Source: Hoylesella loescheii (lineage in GTDB: Bacteria; Bacteroidota; Bacteroidia; Bacteroidales; Bacteroidaceae). From it: a stretch of DNA of 64,000 bases. Positions 50,789-59,488 of this stretch are shown here, piece by piece (positions within the stretch are counted from its first letter, which is position 1; every line of letters starts with the position of its first letter). Where the stretch lies: positions 1-64,000 of the forward strand of contig JADYUK010000008.1 of the NCBI GenBank assembly GCA_021531755.1. The letters run 5' to 3'. The notes under the pieces are model-generated. The model did not search any database and had not been told where the DNA came from. It worked only from the letters and a program-made list of their open reading frames with translations. A program made the position numbers and the translations under genes.

Positions 50789-51337
50789 TCATTTCCTGGC
50801 TGGTATGACCCATTTCCAGTAGGTATGGCCGAAGATATAGATATCTCTCATATCGACGAATCCGAGGTCGCGGTACAGCCTTTGCGCGTTGGTGTTGACG
50901 GGGTCGACAGCGAGAGTGACATTGAGCCCCCTGCGCAGTCCCTCGTCTATCTGATGCTTCAGGAGCATACGCCCGAGTCCTCTGCCACGGTATTCAGGCA
51001 ATACAGCGAGCGAGTCGAGATAATACTCCCCTGCCTCGCTCTCGTCCTCCATATCGCTGAGGTCTATGCCCATATGCTCTTTCACGAGAGCCATTGTGAC
51101 ACGCCTCATATCGCTGTACCGGCTGCCGTCGTATGCTGTTATCATGCCGGCCGGCTTGCCGTCAACCTCGACAATAGTGGTGTTGGGGGCAGAGTACAGC
51201 ACATCATCGCGCATGCATATCTTCTCGGCGAAGAGACGTATGCGGCTCTCTGGAGTGTCGCTCATGAGCATGGCGGTATGGAATCCCTGCGCTATGAAGA
51301 GCGCGTCGGAATGTGTCGCTTGGCGGAATGTTATCAT
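50789..51337 (-). CDS. GNAT family N-acetyltransferase
   Basis: The ATG at 51337 gives 182 residues beginning MITFRQATHSDALFIAQGF, the usual GNAT start (in-frame ATG at 51373 is less likely). The acetyl-CoA site is visible as LDSLAVLPEYRGRGLGRMLL (V/I-x-x-x-x-R-G-x-G pattern), followed by LAVDPVNTNAQRLYRDLGF. The acceptor is unknown; such enzymes modify small molecules or protein N-termini in the cytoplasm. It lies upstream of the pectin enzyme gene, same strand, with a 163-nt gap without an obvious promoter. Confidence 0.88.
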   Translation of the reverse strand: MITFRQATHSDALFIAQGFHTAMLMSDTPESRIRLFAEKICMRDDVLYSAPNTTIVEVDGKPAGMITAYDGSRYSDMRRVTMALVKEHMGIDLSDMEDESEAGEYYLDSLAVLPEYRGRGLGRMLLKHQIDEGLRRGLNVTLAVDPVNTNAQRLYRDLGFVDMRDIYIFGHTYWKWVIPARK

Positions 51338-51373
51338 AGTCTTATGTTCACAGTGGGGGCAATGGGTAGCCAC

Positions 51374-51814
51374 CGTAATGGGAGAATGGTTGTTTAATAG
51401 CTGGACTGTCCGGGCAGAAGCCCGACATAGGCTGTCTATGGCATGCCATGCCCGCAGGGACAGGTATAGGATGAAGGGTGGATGATTATCCTTTCATGAC
51501 AGAGAAGCGACAAGCATGCTGCCGTTCATATGGGGGCAGGGGAGGGCTCCAATAAAATGACAGGGTGTCAGATTGGGGAGGAGAACGCATGTATGCACTT
51601 ATGCTGAAGATGTGTCTGGCACAAAGACACTGCACGGACAGGACAATGCCAACACCTTTATAAATATAAATACACGCACGAGGAATATCCGGCAATGCCG
51701 CCCCCACGACCGTCAGATGTATGCCAGCGAATATGCATGGCAGGACATAATCTGACACACAGCCAGCCCATTGGCTACAACAAGCCTCCGTCTCATGTGC
51801 CGTAGTAATCACTG
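51374..51814. other. Gene-free spacer, possible long leader
   Basis: No convincing gene. The minus-strand promoter at 51815-51846 would read through this whole stretch toward the GNAT gene, giving a leader of about 470 nt, or an independent short RNA. Confidence 0.45.
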
Positions 51815-51846
51815 GCAAAAGTATTAAATTTAATGTAATAAAGCAA
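51815..51846 (-). promoter_or_regulatory. Minus-strand promoter facing the GNAT gene
   Basis: TACTTTTGC (51815-51823 on the minus strand) follows TTG (51844-51846) by 20 nt, an ideal pair. The nearest downstream gene start is 470 nt away. Confidence 0.6.
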
Positions 51847-51940
51847 ACCCAAGAGCCGATTTTTATGCATATGGGTTGCATTTTTTACATTAAACATCAA
51901 AAAACAGCTTTAATTTTAACGTTTTTCGGTAAATAATAAT

Positions 51941-51949
51941 TACTTTTGC
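51941..51949 (+). promoter_or_regulatory. -7 box of the efflux permease gene
   Basis: TACTTTTGC matches TAnnTTTGC and lies 36 nt before the ATG at 51985. The -33 region (TTTTTCGG near 51921) is a poor match. Confidence 0.6.
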
Positions 51950-51984
51950 AGCATTAATCAAGCTAAATATCTCTTTTATAAACT

Positions 51985-53208
51985 ATGGATGAAATACTGC
52001 TTCTCATCAATGAGATGTCACCCTATCTGCTTCTGGGATTCTTGCTTGCGGGTCTGATGCACGCTTTCATTCCAGGCAGATACTACACACGTTTTCTTTC
52101 AAAGCCCACCCTTGGGTCTGTCATCAACGCCGCCATATTCGGCATCCCTCTCCCCCTCTGCTCGTGCGGGGTTATCCCCACAGCCATGTCGTTGAGGAAA
52201 GAGGGTGCGTCGAGAGGTGCTGTGACATCGTTCCTCATAGCCACACCGCAGACTGGCATAGACTCCATAATAGCCACATTCAGCCTCATGGGTGTCCCGT
52301 TCGCCGTCATACGCCCCATCGCCGCACTCATCACCGCAGTCTTGGGAGGATGGATGGTGAACACCTTCGTAAGCCTCAGGGATAGAAGGACGCACAGGGA
52401 GATGGCCGAGGGAACAATCGTTAAGACAGAGGAGACAGAGACATGCACATGCCACTGCCACTGCCACGAGAATAAGGCTGAGAGCTGCTGCCCAGAGGGA
52501 GACAGCGATGACCACCATCATCACCACCACCACAGCGGAGAGCATCACCACCACAGCAGCCACCATCGCCACAGCAGCCATCACCACAGCAGCAGCGCAT
52601 CATGCCACTGTCATGACCGCAAGATACCTGAGACAATAGGCGGGAAGATAGTCGAGGCACTGCGCTACGCATTCCTCGACATGATGTCAGACATAGGCAA
52701 ATGGCTCGTCATAGGCCTTGTCGTGGCCGGTCTCATAACAATCTATGTCCCCGACGAGGTGTTCACAATATTCAAGGACAACACCATGGCATCGATGATT
52801 CTGGTGCTCATCATATCCATACCTATGTACCTATGCGCCACAGGGTCAATACCTATCGCTGTGGTGCTCATGCTGAAGGGACTGACACCAGGCGCCGCGC
52901 TCGTGCTTCTCATGGCAGGTCCGGCATGTAACATGGCGAGCATTCTTGTCATACGCAAGGGCCTCGGCTTCCGCACACTCGTCATATACATCCTGTCGAT
53001 TGTCATCGGCGCGGTATTCTTCGGCTGCCTCATCGACTGGCTGCAATACTCAGGAATGATAGACTTCACATCGCGTGTGTCACAGACAATGGAGATAAAG
53101 GAGGGCGGAGCAGGCATAATAAAGTGGACATCGACAATTGTCCTTACTCTCCTGCTGCTCTTCAACCTCTTATTCAAACCCCTCGGGAAACCGAAGTTCC
53201 CGGGCTGA
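51985..53208 (+). CDS. SO_0444-type Cu/Zn efflux permease with His-rich loop
   Basis: A 407-residue inner-membrane protein with two halves of about four helices, of the permease family DUF318/ArsP-like. Conserved blocks are IFGIPLPLCSCGVIPTAMSL with its Cys-Ser-Cys motif, TSFLIATPQTGIDSI, and MAGPACNMASILVIRKGLG. Between the halves (about residues 150-220) is a cytoplasmic loop with ETCTCHCHCHE, then a stretch of more than 25 His residues mixed with Ser and Asp, and CHCHDRK. From family knowledge these proteins export Cu or Zn; the loop is probably a metal sensor or chelator. It is a single gene with its own promoter and an inverted repeat after it. Confidence 0.85.
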   Translation: MDEILLLINEMSPYLLLGFLLAGLMHAFIPGRYYTRFLSKPTLGSVINAAIFGIPLPLCSCGVIPTAMSLRKEGASRGAVTSFLIATPQTGIDSIIATFSLMGVPFAVIRPIAALITAVLGGWMVNTFVSLRDRRTHREMAEGTIVKTEETETCTCHCHCHENKAESCCPEGDSDDHHHHHHHSGEHHHHSSHHRHSSHHHSSSASCHCHDRKIPETIGGKIVEALRYAFLDMMSDIGKWLVIGLVVAGLITIYVPDEVFTIFKDNTMASMILVLIISIPMYLCATGSIPIAVVLMLKGLTPGAALVLLMAGPACNMASILVIRKGLGFRTLVIYILSIVIGAVFFGCLIDWLQYSGMIDFTSRVSQTMEIKEGGAGIIKWTSTIVLTLLLLFNLLFKPLGKPKFPG

Positions 53209-53325
53209 CCACCGTCTCATACCATATCACACGCCCATTATGGCACAGGGGGAAAAGCAGGTGTGCATAAGTATTTATTCACTACACCGCCTGCTTATAC
53301 AGATTGAAACATAATGGCATTCAGT

Positions 53326-53382
53326 AATCCCAATCCTCAGACAGACGCGCCGATACTAAGGCATTGTCCGAGGATTGGGATT
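53326..53382. terminator. Inverted repeat downstream of the efflux permease
   Basis: AATCCCAATCCTC (53326-53338) is perfectly complementary to GAGGATTGGGATT (53370-53382) with a 31-nt loop. The 13-bp arms make a stable hairpin, but only a weak T-rich stretch follows, so termination is possible rather than certain. Confidence 0.5.
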
Positions 53383-53481
53383 TCCATTTATCCCTACCGC
53401 CGTCCCATCCACGGCCGCCACGCCTCTGCCATCATGCCTCTGCCACCATGACGCTTACACTGAGAGTGGATATGATACTAC

Positions 53482-53812
53482 TACTGTCCGGAAGAAAAAA
53501 CATTAAGACCTTGACATAATGGTCTTGATTATGAACAATTGACGAACGAAGCAAGAGCAGAGACAAAGCTTGCTTAGTCTATGCCTTGCAAGGAGGAAGA
53601 AGGCGAGAGTCAACTGACGAAAGAAGCAAGAGCAATATCAACCGACGACAAGCTGAGAGCCATGAGCTTGGCGTCGGTTGACTCTGTCTTCCTCTGTCGC
53701 GCTCCTACGAGACTTACCTCTTGGACAATATCTAAACCATAGTGTCTTCTAATGCCTCATTGACTGTCCGGTAAAAGAATCGCAACTTACCATAAAGTAT
53801 TACCGGACAGTA
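53482..53812. mobile_element. MITE-like non-autonomous element, about 331 bp
   Basis: The ends are TACTGTCCGG (53482-53491) and CCGGACAGTA (53803-53812), perfect 10-bp inverted repeats. Inside are two direct copies of a GACGAAnGAAGCAAGAGCA word (about 53540 and 53616) and a long internal hairpin with arms AGAGTCAACTGACG (53606-53619) and CGTCGGTTGACTCT (53672-53685). A second CTGTCCGGTAA at 53764 pairs with the right end, giving a compact 48-bp palindrome. No transposase is coded. I could not see a clean target duplication. Confidence 0.55.
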
Positions 53813-53840
53813 ATACAATCAATCATATTGCCAGAAAAAA

Positions 53841-53879
53841 ATATAGGAGATATGTCGCCTTGTGACTTATCTCCTATAT
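53841..53879 (-). terminator. Terminator of lgt (minus strand)
   Basis: ATATAGGAGATA pairs perfectly with TATCTCCTATAT, and on the minus strand a run of seven T residues follows directly (A-run at 53834-53840). It lies about 130 nt after the lgt stop, with a short repeat tract in between. Confidence 0.75.
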
Positions 53880-53886
53880 TATATAT

Positions 53887-53985
53887 GGTGTCAATAGTGC
53901 CAATGGTGCCAATGGAACTAATGGTGCCAATGGTGCCAATGGTGCTAATAATGCCAATGTGCCAATACTGCCAATACTGCCAGCA
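53887..53985. repeat. 9-bp microsatellite (GTGCCAATG-like)
   Basis: About eleven imperfect units of the form GTGCCAATG occupy the space between the lgt stop and its terminator; later units drift to ATACTGCCA. Simple repeats of this sort change copy number by slippage. Confidence 0.85.
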
Positions 53986-54012
53986 CACAAGCTCTGTTTG
54001 ATGGGCGAGGGG

Positions 54013-54873
54013 TTATCTGCGCCTTTTCCTCAAAGCCTTTGTGATGAATATCGCACCGATGATGATAAACGGGATAGAGAGTATCTGGCCCATATTGAGC
54101 AACATGCCAGCCTCGAAAGCCTCCTGGTTCTCCTTTGTCAGCTCTATGAAGAATCTGAAGGTGAAGATATAGAACAATATCAACCCGAAATAGAATCCGG
54201 TGCCTGTCAGCGAATTGGCCTTTGTCTTGCGGTAGATACGATAGACTATCAACGCGAGCAGGGCATAGGCTATGGCCTCATAGAGCTGTCCGGGATGGCG
54301 TGGCAGCATGTCCACTCTCTCGAATATGAATGCCCAGGGCACGGTTGTCGGCTGACCGATTATCTCGGAGTTCATCAGGTTTCCGAGGCGTATGCAGCAT
54401 GATACGAACGGCACCGAGACACAGACTGTATCGAAGAGATATATGAGTGGCATCTTCATGCGGCGTGAGTAGAGCAGCAGCGCGATGATTATGCCGAGTG
54501 TCCCTCCGTGGCTTGCCAGTCCCTCATACCCTATGAAGCGCCACTGTCCGCTTGTCAGGGAGGATATGACCCCATCGCCGAAGAGCTTCACTGGGATGAG
54601 CATCTCGAAGAATCCCTTTGTGGATGCGAGGAAATAGTCAGGCTGGTAGAATATGCAATGGCCTAAGCGGGCGCCGAGCAGTGTGCCGACGAAGACATAG
54701 AGGAATAGTGGCTCGAACTTCTCGTCGGGTATCTTGTCGTCCTTGAAGACGCGCTTGACGATGAGATAAGCGCCTGCGAGTCCGATAAGCCACAGCAGCG
54801 AGTACCATCTCATGCCGAAGGGTCCGAGACGCAGCGCCATGACATCCGGGTTCCAAAGAATATAGCTTAGCAT
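54013..54873 (-). CDS. lgt: Lgt, prolipoprotein diacylglyceryl transferase
   Basis: A 286-residue inner-membrane protein with about seven helices. The family motifs are visible: RWYSLLWLIGLAGAYLI, GARLGHCIFYQP, YEGLASHGGTLG (with the essential His) and the Lgt signature RLGNLMNSEIIG. HPGQLYEA is also conserved. It moves a diacylglyceryl group onto the lipobox Cys of prolipoproteins, such as the Omp28 lipoprotein in this window. It lies 85 nt after ychF on the same strand and is probably read from the ychF promoter. Confidence 0.95.
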   Translation of the reverse strand: MLSYILWNPDVMALRLGPFGMRWYSLLWLIGLAGAYLIVKRVFKDDKIPDEKFEPLFLYVFVGTLLGARLGHCIFYQPDYFLASTKGFFEMLIPVKLFGDGVISSLTSGQWRFIGYEGLASHGGTLGIIIALLLYSRRMKMPLIYLFDTVCVSVPFVSCCIRLGNLMNSEIIGQPTTVPWAFIFERVDMLPRHPGQLYEAIAYALLALIVYRIYRKTKANSLTGTGFYFGLILFYIFTFRFFIELTKENQEAFEAGMLLNMGQILSIPFIIIGAIFITKALRKRRR

Positions 54874-54958
54874 TGTTGATTATGTGGGTTTTATGGTGTG
54901 TTCTGATGAGATTTCATACGTCGGACAAGCTACGGGAAAGCTGTAGACGCAGAGGGTT

Positions 54959-56059
54959 TCAGACATTAAAGCGGAAGTGCATGATGTCTCCGTCCTGCAC
55001 GACGTATTCCTTGCCTTCTATTCCGAGTTTTCCGGCTTCCTTTATCGCTGCCTCTGATTTGTATTCGATATAGTCCTCATACTTTATCACCTCAGCACGT
55101 ATGAATCCCTTCTCGAAGTCAGTATGTATCACTCCGGCACACTGTGGCGCTTTCCATCCGCGTTTGAAAGTCCATGCCTTCACCTCCATCTCTCCAGCAG
55201 TGATGAAAGTCTGCAGGTTGAGCAGGGCGTAGGCTTTCTTTATGAGGCGGTTGACTCCGCTCTCCTCGAGTCCGAGTTCCTCAAGGAACATCTGCTTGTC
55301 CTCGTATGACTCGAATCCGGCTATGTCCTCCTCTGTCTTGGCTGCCACGACCATTGACTCTGCTCCCTCCTCCTTAGCGAGCTGCTCTACCTTGCGTGTC
55401 CACTCGTTGCCGTCCTTCGCTGCTGTCTCATCGACATTGCAGACATACAGTACAGGCTTTGATGTCAAGAGGAAGAGGTTACGTGCGGCGTCCTGCTCCT
55501 CCTTCGACTCGAATGTCACAGTGCGTGCGTTCTTTCCTTCGAGGAGAGCTTCCCTGTATGCAGACATAACAGCGAACTCAATTTTGGCGTCCTTATTGCC
55601 TGTCGATGCTATCTTCTGTGTCTTCTGCAGTTTTGCCTCTATTGTCTCGAGGTCTTTCAGCTGGAGCTCTGTGTCAATTATCTCCTTGTCGCGTATAGGG
55701 TCAATTGAGCCGTCGACATGTGTGATGTTCTCGTCGTCGAAGCATCTGAGCACATGGATAATAGCGTCTGTCTCACGTATGTTTCCGAGGAATTTGTTTC
55801 CGAGTCCCTCACCTTTTGACGCCCCTTTCACGAGTCCTGCTATATCGACTATCTCACATGTTGCCGGCACGATACGTCCGGGATGAACTATCTCTGCGAG
55901 TTTTGTCAGCCTCTCGTCAGGAACGGTTATGACGCCGACATTAGGCTCTATGGTGCAGAACGGGAAGTTTGCAGCCTGTGCCTTTGCGCTTGAGAGACAG
56001 TTGAAAAGAGTCGATTTGCCTACATTTGGCAGACCGACGATGCCACATTTTAATGCCAT
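54959..56059 (-). CDS. ychF: YchF/Ola1 family redox-regulated ATPase
   Basis: A 366-residue P-loop protein of the Obg-related group. The P-loop is GLPNVGKST (9-17), followed by NFPFCTIEPNVG, DIAGLVKGASKGEGLGNKFL (switch II, with the non-standard residue after DIAGL expected of this ATPase), a coiled-coil insert and a C-terminal TGS domain (TFKRGWKAPQCAGVIHTDFE). It prefers ATP over GTP and is linked to ribosome and stress functions. It has a -7 box at 56099 and is followed by lgt. Confidence 0.96.
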   Translation of the reverse strand: MALKCGIVGLPNVGKSTLFNCLSSAKAQAANFPFCTIEPNVGVITVPDERLTKLAEIVHPGRIVPATCEIVDIAGLVKGASKGEGLGNKFLGNIRETDAIIHVLRCFDDENITHVDGSIDPIRDKEIIDTELQLKDLETIEAKLQKTQKIASTGNKDAKIEFAVMSAYREALLEGKNARTVTFESKEEQDAARNLFLLTSKPVLYVCNVDETAAKDGNEWTRKVEQLAKEEGAESMVVAAKTEEDIAGFESYEDKQMFLEELGLEESGVNRLIKKAYALLNLQTFITAGEMEVKAWTFKRGWKAPQCAGVIHTDFEKGFIRAEVIKYEDYIEYKSEAAIKEAGKLGIEGKEYVVQDGDIMHFRFNV

Positions 56060-56098
56060 GATGTATTTTGTATGATTTCTTTAATTTTCATTTATTGT

Positions 56099-56107
56099 GC
56101 AAAGGTA
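56099..56107 (-). promoter_or_regulatory. -7 box of ychF-lgt
   Basis: TACCTTTGC on the minus strand lies 40 nt before the ychF ATG. The upstream 20-25 nt are AT-rich without a clear TTG. Confidence 0.55.
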
Positions 56108-56152
56108 GTAATTTTTTTTCTAATAAAATGTTAAATTATGCCATATTACTAT

Positions 56153-56181
56153 TTGTTATGTTATCTTTTAGTTAATTTTGC
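56153..56181 (+). promoter_or_regulatory. Promoter of the M18 aminopeptidase gene
   Basis: TAATTTTGC (56173-56181) fits the -7 consensus; TTG (56153-56155) lies 17 nt before it, slightly short. It is divergent from the ychF promoter. Confidence 0.55.
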
Positions 56182-56245
56182 ATAGAATAAGGCTCTTTCC
56201 GGGCCGCACGAAGCATTATCACCAACATATCCAGAAGCAAAGACC

Positions 56246-57541
56246 ATGATAAAGAGACTCCTTGATTTCCTTAAATCATCTCCTGTGAACTTCCTTGCCG
56301 TAGAGACCATCAGCCGCTCTCTTGAGACAGCCGGTTTCAGACGTCTTGACCCTCGTGACCCCATGACAGGCATAGAGCCTGGCGACAAGATATACGTCAC
56401 GAAGAACGACTCTTCGATTTACGCCATGGTCATCGGCACAGAGCCTCTTGCCGATGCGGGGTTCCATATCATATGCGCCCACTGCGACTCGCCGACATTC
56501 CGCATCAAGCCGAATGCCGAGATGCTGCGCCAGGGTATGCTGTCGCTGAACACCGAGGTATATGGCGGGCCTATCATGTCAACATGGTTTGACCGTCCGC
56601 TGTCGCTTGCCGGCCGTGTCATCCTCTCCACTGACGATGTCATGGCTCCTGAGACACGTCTCCTGCATATAAAGCGTCCGCTTCTGACCATACCCAACCT
56701 CGCCATCCATTTCAACCGCCAGGTGAACGACGGAGTGAAGCTGTCAAGACAGAAAGACATGCTTCCGCTCATGGCCATCGTCAAGGGTGAGATGGAGCGT
56801 GATGGTGTGCTGCTGTCGCTGATAGCCTCAGAGTTAGGTGTCGGCAAGGAGCGAATCCTCGACTTCGACCTTTATCTCTATGACACGTCAGAGCCATGCA
56901 CTGTAGGCCTGAACGACGAGTTCATCAGCGCAGGCCGCCTTGACGACCTTTCAATGGCCCATTGTGCCATGGAGGCGCTGCTTGAGGCATCGAGTGGCTC
57001 AAACGCTGTGAAGCGCACATGCGTCATGGCCATCTTCGACAACGAGGAGACAGGGTCGCAGACGAAGCAGGGTGCCGGCAGCCCATTCCTCGCATCGATA
57101 ATCGAGCGTGTCGTCATGGCGCAGGGAGGCAGCCGCGATGACTACCACCGCAGCATAGAGCGCGCCTTCATGATATCGGCCGACAACGCCCATGCCTTCC
57201 ACCCCAACTATGCTGAGAAGTATGACCCGACGAACCACCCTGTGCTTGGTGGCGGCCCCGTCATAAAGCTCAATGCCGCCCAGAAGTACGCGTCGGACGC
57301 CGCCTCGGCAGCCGTCTTCGCCTCGATATGCAAGAGTGCGGGTGTCCCATGCCAGTATTTTGTCAACCACAGCGACTGTGCCGGCGGCTCCACCCTCGGC
57401 AATATCCTCGCCTCGTCGCTCCCTCTCCGTGGCGTAGACATGGGCAATGGTGTCCTCGCCATGCACAGTGTCAGGGAGACAGCGACGGCTGAGGACCACA
57501 TCAACTGCTGCAAGGCGTTCACTAAATTCTATCTCTCATAA
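56246..57541 (+). CDS. M18 family aminopeptidase (aspartyl aminopeptidase type)
   Basis: A 431-residue cytoplasmic metallopeptidase. Zinc ligands and catalytic residues are visible in AHCDSPTFRIKP (His79, Asp81), DNEETGSQTKQGAGS (Asp265, Glu267, Glu268) and the late HSVRETA motif; SADNAHAFHPNYAEKYDP is also typical. M18 enzymes form large tetrahedral dodecamers and release N-terminal Asp, Glu or other residues from peptides. It starts 64 nt after its -7 box. An ABC exporter gene begins 75 nt downstream. Confidence 0.93.
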   Translation: MIKRLLDFLKSSPVNFLAVETISRSLETAGFRRLDPRDPMTGIEPGDKIYVTKNDSSIYAMVIGTEPLADAGFHIICAHCDSPTFRIKPNAEMLRQGMLSLNTEVYGGPIMSTWFDRPLSLAGRVILSTDDVMAPETRLLHIKRPLLTIPNLAIHFNRQVNDGVKLSRQKDMLPLMAIVKGEMERDGVLLSLIASELGVGKERILDFDLYLYDTSEPCTVGLNDEFISAGRLDDLSMAHCAMEALLEASSGSNAVKRTCVMAIFDNEETGSQTKQGAGSPFLASIIERVVMAQGGSRDDYHRSIERAFMISADNAHAFHPNYAEKYDPTNHPVLGGGPVIKLNAAQKYASDAASAAVFASICKSAGVPCQYFVNHSDCAGGSTLGNILASSLPLRGVDMGNGVLAMHSVRETATAEDHINCCKAFTKFYLS

Positions 57542-57616
57542 GAGCATCCCAGCCATCCATGCCGTCAGGCGTCCTGTCCCTGTCGGCATGGGTGGCTGCT
57601 GCATGTCATATCATCC

Positions 57617-59446
57617 ATGCGCGAATTCATAGACATCCTGCGGCGTTTTGTGCCGCCATACAAGAAGTATCTTGTCATGAGTGTGGTCTTCAACATTCTC
57701 TCGGCCATACTCAACATTTTCTCCTTCGCCACCCTTGTGCCTATCCTCCAGATACTCTTCAAGACAGGCGAGGCAGGGCGTGTGACACAGCTCATGCCAT
57801 GGTCATGGGACCATGCCAAGGAAGTGCTGTCGAACAACGCCGACTATTATGTCACACAGCTTATAGAGACCGTCGGGGCGTCGACGACTCTTCTTGTCAT
57901 AGGCCTGTTCCTCGCTGTGGCGACATTCTTCAAGACAGGCGCCTACTTCCTCTCCTCGGCCACGATAATCCCTATCCGCACGGGTGTTGTGCGCGACATA
58001 CGCAACCTTCTCTACCAGAAGATAACCTCCCTGCCGTTGGGTTTCTTCTCTGAGGAGCGCAAGGGCGACATCATCGCCCGCATGTCAGGCGATGTGCAGG
58101 AGGTGGAGAACTCCATCATGTCATCGCTCGACATGCTCTTCAAGAACCCCATCCTCATCATAGCATATTTCGCCACTCTCATTGTCATCTCGTGGCAGCT
58201 GACACTCTTCACCATACTCTTCGTCCCTGTCATGGGATGGCTCATGGGCGCCATAGGCAAGAAGCTGAAGGCACAGTCGACCATGGCCCAGTCGATATGG
58301 AGCGACACGATGTCGCAAGTGGAGGAGACTCTCGGCGGCCTTCGCATCATAAAGGCGTTCTGTGCCGAGCGACGCATGAACACGCGCTTCGACCGCATCA
58401 ACACGCTTTACCGTGACCATATAATGAGGGTCAACACACGCCAGCAGCTTGCCCATCCCATGTCTGAGTTCCTCGGCACGCTGATGATAGTCATCGTGCT
58501 GTGGTTCGGAGGCTACCTTGTCCTTGCGGGGAAGGGTCTCTCAGGCCCAACGTTCATATACTATATGGTCATCCTGTACAGCATACTCCAGCCCCTGAAG
58601 GATTTCTCTCGCGCGGGATACAACATCCCGAAGGGCCTTGCGTCGATGGAGCGCATAGACAAGATACTGAAGGCCGAGAACCCCATAAGGGAGGAGAAGG
58701 ACTGTGTGCGCAAGTCGTCGTTCGAGCATGAGATAGAGTTCCGCAATGTCAGCTTCCGCTATCAGGAGCAGTGGGTGCTGAGGGATATAAACCTCACTAT
58801 CCGCAAGGGTCAGACCGTGGCCCTCGTCGGGCAGTCAGGCTCGGGCAAGTCGACACTGCTCGACCTCATACCCCGATATTATGACACGTGTGAGGGCGAG
58901 GTGCTCATCGACGGTGTCAATGTCCGTCATCTCGGCATACACGACCTCCGGCTTCTCATAGGCAATGTCAACCAGGAGGCCATCCTCTTCAACGACACTT
59001 TCCGCAACAACATATCGTTCGGTGTTGACAACGCCACTGACGAGCAGATACAGGAGGCAGCGCGCATCGCCAACGCCCATGACTTCATCATGCAGACAGA
59101 GCATGGCTACGACACATGTGTCGGTGACCGTGGCGGAAGGCTGTCGGGCGGACAGCGGCAGCGTGTCTCCATAGCGCGCGCCATACTGAAGAATCCGCCG
59201 ATACTCATTCTCGACGAGGCGACATCGGCCCTCGACACAGAGTCAGAGCGTCTCGTGCAGGACGCCCTGGAGAGGCTCATGAAGACACGCACGACTGTAG
59301 CCGTCGCCCACCGCCTCTCGACGATAAAGAACGCCGACGAGATTCTTGTGCTGCACGAGGGACGCATCGTGGAGCGTGGCACACACGAGTCGCTGCTCGC
59401 CAAGAACGGATACTACAGCAAGCTGAACGACATGCAGAAGCTGTAA
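57617..59446 (+). CDS. MsbA-like ABC exporter, fused permease and ATPase
   Basis: A 609-residue half-transporter. Six membrane helices occupy residues 1-340, then the ATPase domain with Walker A GQSGSGKST (405-413), signature LSGGQ (509-513) in RLSGGQRQRVSIARAIL, Walker B ILILDEATSALD and the switch His in AVAHRLSTI. It works as a homodimer in the inner membrane. The sequence best fits lipid A or lipid-linked exporters, but multidrug transport cannot be excluded. It lies between an M18 peptidase and an LTA-synthase-like gene (42 nt gap), suggesting a role in envelope lipid handling. Confidence 0.88.
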   Translation: MREFIDILRRFVPPYKKYLVMSVVFNILSAILNIFSFATLVPILQILFKTGEAGRVTQLMPWSWDHAKEVLSNNADYYVTQLIETVGASTTLLVIGLFLAVATFFKTGAYFLSSATIIPIRTGVVRDIRNLLYQKITSLPLGFFSEERKGDIIARMSGDVQEVENSIMSSLDMLFKNPILIIAYFATLIVISWQLTLFTILFVPVMGWLMGAIGKKLKAQSTMAQSIWSDTMSQVEETLGGLRIIKAFCAERRMNTRFDRINTLYRDHIMRVNTRQQLAHPMSEFLGTLMIVIVLWFGGYLVLAGKGLSGPTFIYYMVILYSILQPLKDFSRAGYNIPKGLASMERIDKILKAENPIREEKDCVRKSSFEHEIEFRNVSFRYQEQWVLRDINLTIRKGQTVALVGQSGSGKSTLLDLIPRYYDTCEGEVLIDGVNVRHLGIHDLRLLIGNVNQEAILFNDTFRNNISFGVDNATDEQIQEAARIANAHDFIMQTEHGYDTCVGDRGGRLSGGQRQRVSIARAILKNPPILILDEATSALDTESERLVQDALERLMKTRTTVAVAHRLSTIKNADEILVLHEGRIVERGTHESLLAKNGYYSKLNDMQKL

Positions 59447-59488
59447 AGGAGGCAGGCACACCCCGCCAACGACATAAAGACAACACTC

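Noticed and set aside
51486..51881. 131-codon minus-strand frame after the promoter at 51815
   Set aside because: The promoter lies inside the frame, so its start would not be transcribed, and the composition is unlike the real genes here.
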